NCBI GenBank assembly: GCA_902766045.1
Contig: CACXCA010000058.1
Coordinates: 1 to 64,000, forward strand
Direction: 5' to 3'
DNA length: 64,000 nucleotides
Source of the DNA: an uncultured Bacteroidales bacterium
Lineage (GTDB): Bacteria; Bacteroidota; Bacteroidia; Bacteroidales; Paludibacteraceae
Part shown: positions 55,499-62,148 of the stretch, piece by piece
How positions within the stretch are numbered: position 1 is the stretch's first letter
How the letters are laid out: the number at the start of each line of letters is the position of its first letter
Notes under the pieces: model-generated
Told to the model about the DNA's origin: nothing
What the model saw: only the letters and a program-made list of their open reading frames with translations
Databases searched by the model: none
Position numbers and translations under genes: made by a program

Positions 55499-56014
55499 TT
55501 AGTTTGTCTTGAACTTGTATTTCACGTCAGCCAATTCTGCGTTGGCTTTCACTATTTTGTCTTTGAGTCCTGCTTTGTAGCTGGCTAATTTCTGAGCTAA
55601 TTGAGCATCCGATAACGCCATCATCTCTACTGCAAGAATAGCTGCATTCTGTGCTCCGTTTACCCCGACGGTGGCAACAGGAATTCCTGGAGGCATTTGA
55701 ATGATGGATAACATTGCATCCAAGCCATCTAACATTCCCTTGATAGGAACACCAATCACGGGTAGGGTAGTGCTTGCTGCAATCACACCAGGTAGTGCTG
55801 CTGCCATGCCTGCACCGGCTATAATTACTTTTATTCCACGTGCAGCTGCATTTTTAGCAAATGACTCCACTTCATTGGGTGTCCGATGGGCAGAGAGTGC
55901 GTTCATCTCAAATGGAACTTCCATCTCTTCCAAGAATTTGGCAGCTTTCTCCATCACTAGAAGATCGGAGGTGCTACCCATTATAATGCTTACTAGTGCT
56001 TTCATTGTTTTCAA
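55499..56014 (-). CDS. purE: N5-carboxyaminoimidazole ribonucleotide mutase
   Basis: This 171-aa purine enzyme rearranges N5-CAIR to CAIR. Motifs: VSIIMGSTSDLLVMEKAA (about 8-25), SAHRTPNEV (about 40-48), IIAGAGMAAALPGV and GLDAMLSIIQMPPGIPVATV (about 91-110). Either MKTM or the inner MKALVS can be the start; the inner one is closer to the family. It lies only 5 nt after the sigma-factor stop, an operon link between transcription and nucleotide supply genes. Confidence 0.97.
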   Translation of the reverse strand: MKTMKALVSIIMGSTSDLLVMEKAAKFLEEMEVPFEMNALSAHRTPNEVESFAKNAAARGIKVIIAGAGMAAALPGVIAASTTLPVIGVPIKGMLDGLDAMLSIIQMPPGIPVATVGVNGAQNAAILAVEMMALSDAQLAQKLASYKAGLKDKIVKANAELADVKYKFKTN

Positions 56015-56019
56015 TATTC

Positions 56020-56889
56020 TTATCCTAAGAAACTCTTTAACAGACTGTTGGAAGAGTTTTGTCTCAATTTAACAATTGCTTTCTCTTTGATTTGTCTAAC
56101 GCGTTCACGTGTCAAATCAAAGCGAAGACCGATTTCGTCTAGGGAAAGTTCTTGACTGTCTCCTAGCCCAAAACTCATCTTTAATACTTCTCTTTCTTTC
56201 TCTGTCAGGGTTGAAAGAGCTCTGTCAATTTCTCTACGCAGTGAATCTTTCATTACACTGCTGTCTGCTCGTGGTGAATCGGTATTTTCTAAGACATCTC
56301 CAAGACTTCCGTCTCCATCCTCTCCAAATGGTGCATCCAATGATTTTATCTGATCTGGAATATCCAATACTTCAGATATCTTATCCTCCGGTACATCCAT
56401 TTGCTCTGCTAACTCCTCTACAGATGGCTTACGACCGTTTTCTTGCTCAAATGATGAGATAGCTCGCTTAATCTTGTTTTGCAATCCTACTTGATTAAGC
56501 GGAACACGAACGATGCGTGATTGTTCTGATAGGGCTTGTTGGATGGATTGACGAACCCACCATACAGCAAATGATATGAATTTGAAACCTCTGGTTTCGT
56601 CAAATCTTTCTGCGGCTTTGATAAGACCTAAGTTACCTTCATTGATTAAATCGGTCAAACTCATACCTTTATTCTGGTACTGCTTAGCAACTGAAACCAC
56701 AAAACGTAGGTTTGCTCTTACTAGTTTGTCTTTAGCTCTTTCTCCTTCTGAACCGCCATTCCGGATGCGTTGAGCTAGTTCAACCTCTTCTTCTGTCGTG
56801 ATGAGCTCTTCTTTAGATATATCTTGCAAGTACTTCTCCAAAGAAGCATCGCGCACTGTAATGGAATTGGTAATCTTTAATTGCCTCAT
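56020..56889 (-). CDS. rpoD: Primary sigma factor (RpoD/SigA type)
   Basis: This 289-aa Bacteroidota housekeeping sigma lacks region 1.1 and the non-conserved insert. Region 1.2 is near the N-terminus; region 2 has LVRANLRFVVSVAKQYQNKG and the core-binding/-10 part FKFISFAVWWVRQSIQQAL. Region 3 has SRIVRVPLNQVG. Region 4 has LTEKEREVLKMSFGLG and the helix-turn-helix ending LTRERVRQIKEKAI. It recognises the -33 TTTG/-7 TAnnTTTG promoters found across the window. Own promoter at 56915-56946. Confidence 0.96.
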   Translation of the reverse strand: MRQLKITNSITVRDASLEKYLQDISKEELITTEEEVELAQRIRNGGSEGERAKDKLVRANLRFVVSVAKQYQNKGMSLTDLINEGNLGLIKAAERFDETRGFKFISFAVWWVRQSIQQALSEQSRIVRVPLNQVGLQNKIKRAISSFEQENGRKPSVEELAEQMDVPEDKISEVLDIPDQIKSLDAPFGEDGDGSLGDVLENTDSPRADSSVMKDSLRREIDRALSTLTEKEREVLKMSFGLGDSQELSLDEIGLRFDLTRERVRQIKEKAIVKLRQNSSNSLLKSFLG

Positions 56890-56914
56890 TTTTGTAACAA
56901 AAATTTTTAGTCTG

Positions 56915-56946
56915 CAAAAATACCCATTGTTTCTTATTTTTGCAAA
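56915..56946 (-). promoter_or_regulatory. Promoter of the sigma-factor operon
   Basis: On the minus strand TTTG (56946-56943) and TATTTTTG (56922-56915) are 20 nt apart, 25 nt before the start codon. It is itself a housekeeping-type promoter, so autoregulation is expected. Confidence 0.65.
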
Positions 56947-57070
56947 TATAAAATGTAAATTTTTGCAAATTTAATCGCCTTGTTTTATTCCCTATTTATT
57001 CTGCTTTATCATTTTTGTTTGCTTTTATCCTATCTATTTTATTTCTTTGTGTGAGATAAATGATTTTCGT

Positions 57071-58780
57071 ATGAAACAGATCCTTTTTTTATTGTCTTGC
57101 CTTTTTCTGACTTTTGCATCTCAGGCAACTTCTGTTGCTCAGAAGTTGGTCTATACGGATTCCTTAGAATCTCTTCAAAATCCAGGTATCGGCTTTTATC
57201 GAACTCAGGGGTTGCACTTGAAACCAGAGGGGAATAAACCGACGGGGACATGGGGTAATATCTCTCATCTTCGCATGGATATCTCTGAATTTTCGGATAA
57301 GGCTGTTCTCAGTGTTAATGAGACAACTCACGATACATTATTCGGTCATTCTCAGCCTCTTACGGAAGATGCTCTGGATGCGTTTGAAGCTACGTTAGAT
57401 GCTGTTAGGAAAAGAGGGAAAACAGCAATCGTGAGGTTTTGCTATGATCCTTATTTTAACGGATCGGTGAAATGTGACCCTGACCAGTCGGTGATTCTGG
57501 GGCATCTAAAACAACTTGCGGAGGTTTATGCCCGAAATACGGATGTCATAACCTTCGTGGAACTGGGTATGTATGGCAGTTGGGGCGAAATGCATTCTAG
57601 TAATGTCGGAACAAATGAAAACATTGCAGAGGCGCTTCAAACCTTATTGATGAATACTCCTCCGGAGATAAAAATTGGCGTTAGACGTCCTGATATTGTA
57701 GCTACTTGGCTGGGAGTAAATCAGGGGGCTAATTATTCTGGTTTCGATATCCACTCCGACCTGTTCGCTAAAGCTTGTGAGGCGAAAGGGGATACGATCT
57801 TTCGTGTGGGAATGTATAATGATGGATACCTTGGTTCTTATAGTGACTTGGGTACTATCGGGATGGGGGAGACGAATCATCAGATGACACGAGAGATGAT
57901 GGTACAATGGCTCGAAACATACTCTTTGCATACTCCTTATGGTGGGGAATTGGTAGCCAATTATAATGGTGATCATCCTATAAATACCCCTTCTTATCTT
58001 TCGTATGAGGGATTCAGAACACATACTTCTTATCTGAACTATGAATGGCATCAAGCAACGATTCTAGGGTGGAAGGACTCTATTTTTACTGGTGATGACT
58101 TAGAATACAAGGGTGTGGATGGTTATACTTATGTTGAAAATCACTTAGGTTATCGGTTTATCTTGCGTGAATCTTCTATGTCGGATACTGTGATGAAGGA
58201 TTGTAAATTAGATCTTTCCCTGAAGATTCAAAATGTAGGATTTGCTAATTTATCCAAACGGTCTATTGTTTCGTTTATTCTAAAGAGAGGCGACATGGTA
58301 CTCGAATTATTCCCAGATTCTCTTATTGATCCTTTTCAATGGTTGTCTAATCAAACGTCCGAAGTCTCTGCTTCATTATCACTGCCTCAGGATTTAGAGG
58401 AGGGCGAATATGATCTCTTTATTCGATTGTCAGAATATGGGGATATTCTTCATGATCAAAATTATCATTGTATTCAGTTTGGAAATCCATCTTCTCAGTA
58501 TGATGCCTCTATTGGGGCAAATAAGATTGGACAATTTGTGTATGTTCCAACAGAATCTACAGATTTGATTGATTTTCAACATCAACCAAGTCTTATTTGT
58601 GATGGATGTTTATTGCTTGAACCTGATGAGTTTGTTACTCTTTTTTCTGTTAATGGACAGAAGTTAGCAACCATACGAGATATGAGATGTATTGATTTAT
58701 CTCTGTACAAGGGAGAAGTCATATTGGCAATCATTCAGAACAAGACGAGTAAAAGGGGAGTGAAGTTGATGGTGAGATAA
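57071..58780 (+). CDS. Secreted DUF4832/DUF4874 protein with T9SS-like tail
   Basis: I start this 569-aa protein at MKQILFLLSCLFLTFASQA (57071), a clean signal peptide; the frame opens 8 codons earlier. The body matches the DUF4874-DUF4832 pair: LESLQNPGIGFYR (about 30-42), AIVRFCYDPYF and ITFVELGMYGSWGEMH (about 155-170) resemble a glycosidase-type TIM barrel with acidic residues. The last about 70 residues end SKRGVKLMVR, like a type A T9SS sorting domain. A carbohydrate-active role is plausible; the substrate is unknown. Single gene with terminator 58802-58831. Confidence 0.82.
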   Translation: MKQILFLLSCLFLTFASQATSVAQKLVYTDSLESLQNPGIGFYRTQGLHLKPEGNKPTGTWGNISHLRMDISEFSDKAVLSVNETTHDTLFGHSQPLTEDALDAFEATLDAVRKRGKTAIVRFCYDPYFNGSVKCDPDQSVILGHLKQLAEVYARNTDVITFVELGMYGSWGEMHSSNVGTNENIAEALQTLLMNTPPEIKIGVRRPDIVATWLGVNQGANYSGFDIHSDLFAKACEAKGDTIFRVGMYNDGYLGSYSDLGTIGMGETNHQMTREMMVQWLETYSLHTPYGGELVANYNGDHPINTPSYLSYEGFRTHTSYLNYEWHQATILGWKDSIFTGDDLEYKGVDGYTYVENHLGYRFILRESSMSDTVMKDCKLDLSLKIQNVGFANLSKRSIVSFILKRGDMVLELFPDSLIDPFQWLSNQTSEVSASLSLPQDLEEGEYDLFIRLSEYGDILHDQNYHCIQFGNPSSQYDASIGANKIGQFVYVPTESTDLIDFQHQPSLICDGCLLLEPDEFVTLFSVNGQKLATIRDMRCIDLSLYKGEVILAIIQNKTSKRGVKLMVR

Positions 58781-58801
58781 CTGCGTTGGATATTATAATC
58801 G

Positions 58802-58831
58802 GGGGATGACACTAACAATGATGTCATCCCC
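58802..58831 (+). terminator. Terminator after the DUF4832 gene
   Basis: GGGGATGACA (58802-58811) pairs perfectly with 58822-58831, followed by T-rich sequence. Confidence 0.8.
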
Positions 58832-58899
58832 TTGAATTTTATTATCTTAAAACTGCCTCTACCACAGCCACCACTTTCACATCGTCCTCTTCGTGTAGA

Positions 58900-58923
58900 A
58901 GAGACGCACGGCCGTGCGTCTCT
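58900..58923. repeat. Dispersed palindrome, copy 2
   Basis: A perfect 24-nt palindrome centred on GCACGGCCGTGC. It lies immediately before a duplicated ATPase tail, the same arrangement as copy 3. Confidence 0.88.
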
Positions 58924-58943
58924 ACGATGACGATAAATAGATT

Positions 58944-59022
58944 CTACACCCCCAAATACTCCCCAAAATTCTTCTTGTTCACTACGTTGAATTTTGCGTT
59001 GGGATATGCGCCAGCAAAACTT
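58944..59022 (-). pseudogene. 3' remnant of a DUF4143 ATPase gene
   Basis: Read on the minus strand this encodes AGAYPNAKFNVVNKKNFGEYLGV and a TAG stop. It matches the last residues of the full ATPase at 60613-61752 (ADAYPNAKFNVVNKENFWEYLGV). The similarity continues through the stop codon and 3' flank into the palindrome, giving about 100 bp of direct repeat (58921-59020 versus 60591-60690). Upstream of about 59022 the similarity stops abruptly, so only the tail remains. Confidence 0.85.
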
Positions 59023-59147
59023 GCTCCAGGGAATCGAGGAAAGTGGGTATGTCTGTCCTTACTACTCCCGGTTAATCTTCTTTACGGCGGTTTCGTTTAC
59101 TTTGTGGTGTTTTCATCGTGAAGTGGCTTTTGGGGTAGGCAAATAGT

Positions 59148-59209
59148 ATGATAAAATAAACTTGTACTTTAGATTATCATGATAAAATAAAGTTGTACTT
59201 TGGATTGTC
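59148..59209 (+). repeat. Two 31-bp tandem repeats before the nucleotidyltransferase-like gene
   Basis: ATGATAAAATAAACTTGTAC.. (59148-59178) is followed directly by ATGATAAAATAAAGTTGTAC.. (59179-59209). The second copy overlaps the -33 box of the downstream promoter, so it may be an operator. Confidence 0.8.
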
Positions 59210-59228
59210 ATAAAAAATGTTATGTTTG
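59199..59228 (+). promoter_or_regulatory. Promoter of the nucleotidyltransferase-like gene
   Basis: TTTG (59199-59202) and TATGTTTG (59221-59228) with an 18-nt spacer, 13 nt before the ATG at 59242. Confidence 0.6.
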
Positions 59229-59241
59229 CAACGTTGAAATA

Positions 59242-60570
59242 ATGTTAAGTACAATGACAGATAAAACCGATATGTGCTCCAAAAAGGAATCCGAAGAAAC
59301 ACCCTCCGCATATATTGACACCGTTCTGTTGATATTGGCCTCCCACTGCCAGGAGAGAGCTTGGTATCCGATCGGTTCCGAGAAGTCGTTGCTGATGGAT
59401 TATTCGATTATGTTTGCTGCGGAAGCTGGTTGCAGAGAGGCGGTTGTCGTCTTTTTTCGGGACGAAAAGAAGGAAAATTTGGCTCGCCTCAATAAAAAGC
59501 ACAAAATCCCCGTGAGTGTCGTAAGTGTATCCCCTGACCAAAAAGGCACGGCAGACCAGTTTCTCTCGGCAATGAGGAAGCTCAAAGTCTGTAATGTGAT
59601 TGTTATATCAGGCGACTGCTATTACAACAAGGAGATGTTCGATGAAATTGCGGCACGGCTTTCGTCTGCACAGACATCGGATGGACGAGCAAATCATCGT
59701 AACCTATACATGGCAGGTTCGCTCCCGAAGGATGCCCTCAATAGCATTGAGGAGGACAACGACACCCCGACCTTTCCGGTCATAGTCCATTCAAAAACAG
59801 GCTTAAAACGTAAAGTGGATGTATTCTGCGACTGGCGTATAAAAAACAATATGTTTGGCATACCATGCGGGTCTTGGGGGATACTGGAGGAGAACAGCGA
59901 TAAAGAGAGTCTGGCCGTCTTCAATTGTGAGCGGACACTGTCTGCTCTCCTGATGCGGAGTCCTCTGGATATGGAGTATCTGAATGTTTTTGACGAACGT
60001 TTCTGTGTATGGAGTTTCAAAGACTCAAGATATGTTTTCTCATCGGGTTGTGGACTTTCTAAAGGTCAGTCGGAGAAATCATTCTGCGAATCCGCGAATA
60101 TTTTTCTGTACCTGACAGACCATAATACGGTTGCCGTCAATTTTGATGCCTATTCACGTTCTTCTCATGGAAGAATATTTCACTTTTTTCTTGATAAACC
60201 TGTGGATATTGGCGTGGATCCGGAAAAGTTCAGCCTGATGTGCGGAGCGACTTTTGGGTGGAAGGAGAACACATACATGCCGGGAGCGTTCTCGGGAGAT
60301 AAATGTTCGTGTAAGATGTTCATCGATGTGGAATGCTGTAGAGAGGCATGGATAAGTTTTGAAGGCAGATGGGAAGAGATATGCCCCTCGGAGAAATATC
60401 CGATGGACATGGATGTTGAGTTTTCCGGCCATGCCCCCATTGACCATATGCGGAACCTGCCGTCTGGTCAATATTCGGGGAAACCGTTGCTCAAATTTGA
60501 CTGGAACACAGCCTTAGATAAACCCTTGGATATGGATGAATTATTTAAGGGTGAATTGAAGGACGAGTAG
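59242..60570 (+). CDS. Degenerate nucleotidyltransferase-like protein, function unknown
   Basis: I use the ATG at 59242 (MLSTMTDKTDMCSKKESEE; 442 aa) because an earlier ATG at 59200 lies inside the promoter boxes. The first about 170 residues follow the NDP-sugar nucleotidyltransferase fold: LLILASHCQERAWYPIGSEK stands where the GxGxRxxPxTxxxPK loop belongs, and GTADQFLSAMRK plus VIVISGDCYY matches the GTAD..L and GD motifs. The glycine-rich loop is largely lost, so activity is doubtful. The C-terminal about 270 residues (Cys-rich, e.g. CSCKMFIDVECC) are unrecognised. GC content is clearly higher than in neighbours. The stop codon TAG is part of palindrome copy 3. Confidence 0.55.
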   Translation: MLSTMTDKTDMCSKKESEETPSAYIDTVLLILASHCQERAWYPIGSEKSLLMDYSIMFAAEAGCREAVVVFFRDEKKENLARLNKKHKIPVSVVSVSPDQKGTADQFLSAMRKLKVCNVIVISGDCYYNKEMFDEIAARLSSAQTSDGRANHRNLYMAGSLPKDALNSIEEDNDTPTFPVIVHSKTGLKRKVDVFCDWRIKNNMFGIPCGSWGILEENSDKESLAVFNCERTLSALLMRSPLDMEYLNVFDERFCVWSFKDSRYVFSSGCGLSKGQSEKSFCESANIFLYLTDHNTVAVNFDAYSRSSHGRIFHFFLDKPVDIGVDPEKFSLMCGATFGWKENTYMPGAFSGDKCSCKMFIDVECCREAWISFEGRWEEICPSEKYPMDMDVEFSGHAPIDHMRNLPSGQYSGKPLLKFDWNTALDKPLDMDELFKGELKDE

Positions 60571-60594
60571 AGACGCACGGCCGTGTGTCTCTAC
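60567..60594. repeat. Dispersed palindrome, copy 3 (supplies a stop codon)
   Basis: A 28-nt near-perfect palindrome opening GTAGAGACGCACGGCCGTG. Its first TAG (60568-60570) is the stop codon of the upstream gene. The 3' flank of the DUF4143 ATPase follows directly, as with copy 2. Confidence 0.88.
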
Positions 60595-60612
60595 GATCAC
60601 GATAAATAGATT

Positions 60613-61752
60613 CTACACCCCCAAATACTCCCAGAAATTCTCCTTGTTCACCACGTTGAATTTCGCATTGGGATATGCGTCCGCAAACGCTTTGGGAGCC
60701 TTAGGGTTCTTCTTCCCGGCTTTCATTTCGAATGCGGTAAGGTTGTTGTTATTCTCTTCTATCAGGTCTATCTCTTGCTGATCGTATGTTCGCCAGAAAA
60801 ACATGTTGGTGCTCGCTAAACTATTGTGTTTCATCTTCATCCGTTCACTGATGATGAAATTTTCCCACAATGCGCCTCTCTCTTCGCTCGATCTGTCGGC
60901 GAATGGACGAAAATCATTCAACACGGCGTTGCGGATGCCGTTGTCTTGGAAATACCATTTGGATGATTTGGTGACCTCTTTACGTAGATTATTGGAATAT
61001 CCTCCCAAACGGTACAATACGAACACTTTTTGCAACAGATCGAGATAACGCTCTGTTGTGTTGCGGCTAATGCCCAACTGCTTGCCCAGCTCGTCAATGG
61101 ATACTTCACTGCCGACTTGATATGCTATCAATCGCAACAGATCGTGCATCTTCTGTGCATTCTTTATTCCATCGACGGCGAGAATGTCCCTTAATAGATA
61201 GGAGTCCACAATCTCCGTAAGATAACGAGCTTGCTCTTCCGATGACTCTATGCTGATTAATTCCGGATAGCATCCGTATATTAAATGACTGTCTATGTTC
61301 GATATGGTCTCAAATACTGAATTATGGTCGCTCAACTCTTTGAAAGAAAATGGGGTCAGGAAAAAACGTGTACATCGTCCAACTAATGGCTCCCCCGCTT
61401 GATTCTGAAGGTCAAACGAGGAGGACCCCGTTGCTATAATCGCCAAGCCTGGTATTTCATCAACCATTAATTTTAGTTTCATCCCAATGTCGGGGATGTG
61501 TTGCGCCTCGTCGATCGCCAACAAGTCTATTCCCGCAAATAAACGTTTGTAGTTGCTTATGGATTTGTCAGCGATCATACGTGTCGTGTCGGCGCTTTCT
61601 CCATTCAATAGAAGTTTCTTCCCCTTGAACTCGTCAAGGATCTCGCGTAGCAGTAGCGTCTTCCCGACACGTCGAGCCCCAAATATTAGCATCACTTTTT
61701 GTGGCTTGATTCTTGCTGCTATCTGGTGTTTTAGTGTTCTTTCTATTGCCAT
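60613..61752 (-). CDS. AAA_14/DUF4143 ATPase
   Basis: This 379-aa protein of the archaeal-ATPase-like family is widespread and multicopy in Bacteroidota. It has Walker A GARRVGKTLL (about 25-34), Walker B LLAIDEAQH (about 76-84), sensor IIATGSSSFDLQ (about 104-115), a winged-helix middle part (ELGKQLGISRNTTERYLDLL, about 220-239) and a DUF4143 C-terminal domain with a PD-(D/E)xK-like segment (WRTYDQQEIDLIEE and FEMKAGKK). Biological role not established. Intact. It is flanked by palindromes at 60567 and 61969, and its 3' end is duplicated at 58944-59022. Promoter at 61779-61810 under an array of 33-bp repeats. Confidence 0.93.
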   Translation of the reverse strand: MAIERTLKHQIAARIKPQKVMLIFGARRVGKTLLLREILDEFKGKKLLLNGESADTTRMIADKSISNYKRLFAGIDLLAIDEAQHIPDIGMKLKLMVDEIPGLAIIATGSSSFDLQNQAGEPLVGRCTRFFLTPFSFKELSDHNSVFETISNIDSHLIYGCYPELISIESSEEQARYLTEIVDSYLLRDILAVDGIKNAQKMHDLLRLIAYQVGSEVSIDELGKQLGISRNTTERYLDLLQKVFVLYRLGGYSNNLRKEVTKSSKWYFQDNGIRNAVLNDFRPFADRSSEERGALWENFIISERMKMKHNSLASTNMFFWRTYDQQEIDLIEENNNNLTAFEMKAGKKNPKAPKAFADAYPNAKFNVVNKENFWEYLGV

Positions 61753-61778
61753 ATCTTTTTTTGATCCGATTTACCCTG

Positions 61779-61810
61779 CAAATGTAAAATTTATAAGTGG
61801 ATAATCCAAC
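61779..61810 (-). promoter_or_regulatory. Promoter of the DUF4143 ATPase gene
   Basis: On the minus strand GTTG (61810-61807) and TACATTTG (61786-61779) are 20 nt apart, 26 nt before the start codon. The 33-bp repeats begin 6 bp further upstream. Confidence 0.6.
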
Positions 61811-61815
61811 TAAAA

Positions 61816-61947
61816 ATGTAAATTCTTTCAGTCTTATTGAATGAATTAATGTAAATTCATTCAGTTGTATTGAACGAATTAACGTAAATTCATTCAGTTG
61901 CATTGAACGAATTAATGTAAATTCTTTCAGTTGTGCCTTTTTTTAAG
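61816..61947. repeat. Four tandem copies of a 33-bp repeat
   Basis: Copies start at 61816, 61849, 61882 and 61915. The unit begins ATGTAAATTCATTCAGTTG and contains an imperfect inverted repeat, TTCATTCA / TGAACGAA, around a 7-nt spacer. It lies just upstream of the ATPase promoter, so it is a candidate operator array. Confidence 0.88.
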
Positions 61948-61968
61948 TCGTTTGTTAATCGGTCACCA

Positions 61969-61995
61969 TAGAGACACACGTCCGTGCATCTCTAC
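61969..61995. repeat. Dispersed palindrome, copy 4 (degenerate)
   Basis: TAGAGACACACGTCCGTGC and the following bases keep the arms of the palindrome with several mismatches relative to copies 1-3. Confidence 0.75.
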
Positions 61996-62148
61996 AAAAA
62001 AATGTTACATTACCACAAAATACATCTGATGAAAATAAAGTTGATTTAGTGATGCTATATTCTCGATTTTTCGTAAATTGCCTTGATTATTGGTAAGGAA
62101 ATTACGCATTTCTTTTTTCTTGAAAATGAATAACTTAATTAATACAAT

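Larger units (their letters stand above)
58781..59241. other. 461-bp intergenic accessory region
   Basis: In order it holds the DUF4832 terminator (58802-58831) and a short minus-strand reading tail ending at 58842 that would encode EEDDVKVVAVVEAVLR (source not recognised). Next come a palindrome copy (58900-58923), the remnant of a DUF4143 ATPase 3' end (58944-59022), about 120 bp with nothing recognised, two 31-bp tandem repeats (59148-59209) and a promoter (59199-59228). It looks like a graveyard of recombination products. Confidence 0.6.
61753..62148. other. 396-bp divergent intergenic region between the ATPase gene and nadE
   Basis: It contains the ATPase promoter (61779-61810), the 33-bp repeat array (61816-61947) and palindrome copy 4 (61969-61995). 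About 150 bp of AT-rich sequence leads to nadE, in which no convincing TAnnTTTG box was found. No ORF or RNA gene was recognised. Confidence 0.6.

Noticed and set aside
58927-59121. 64-aa plus-strand open frame over the ATPase remnant
   Set aside because: Its sequence is the complement of the duplicated DUF4143 3' end plus spacer; it has no ribosome-binding context of its own and no family likeness.
59200-59241. Upstream start for the nucleotidyltransferase-like gene
   Set aside because: That segment contains the -33 and -7 boxes, so it is most likely untranscribed.
61634-61903. 89-aa minus-strand frame reading QLNEFTLI.SI repeats
   Set aside because: It arises because the 33-bp tandem repeat is a multiple of three. 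It overlaps the ATPase gene and its promoter, so it is an artefact of the repeat.
61816-61947. Possible short CRISPR or VNTR coding array
   Set aside because: The units are contiguous with no spacers and lie in a promoter region; treated as a regulatory-type tandem repeat.
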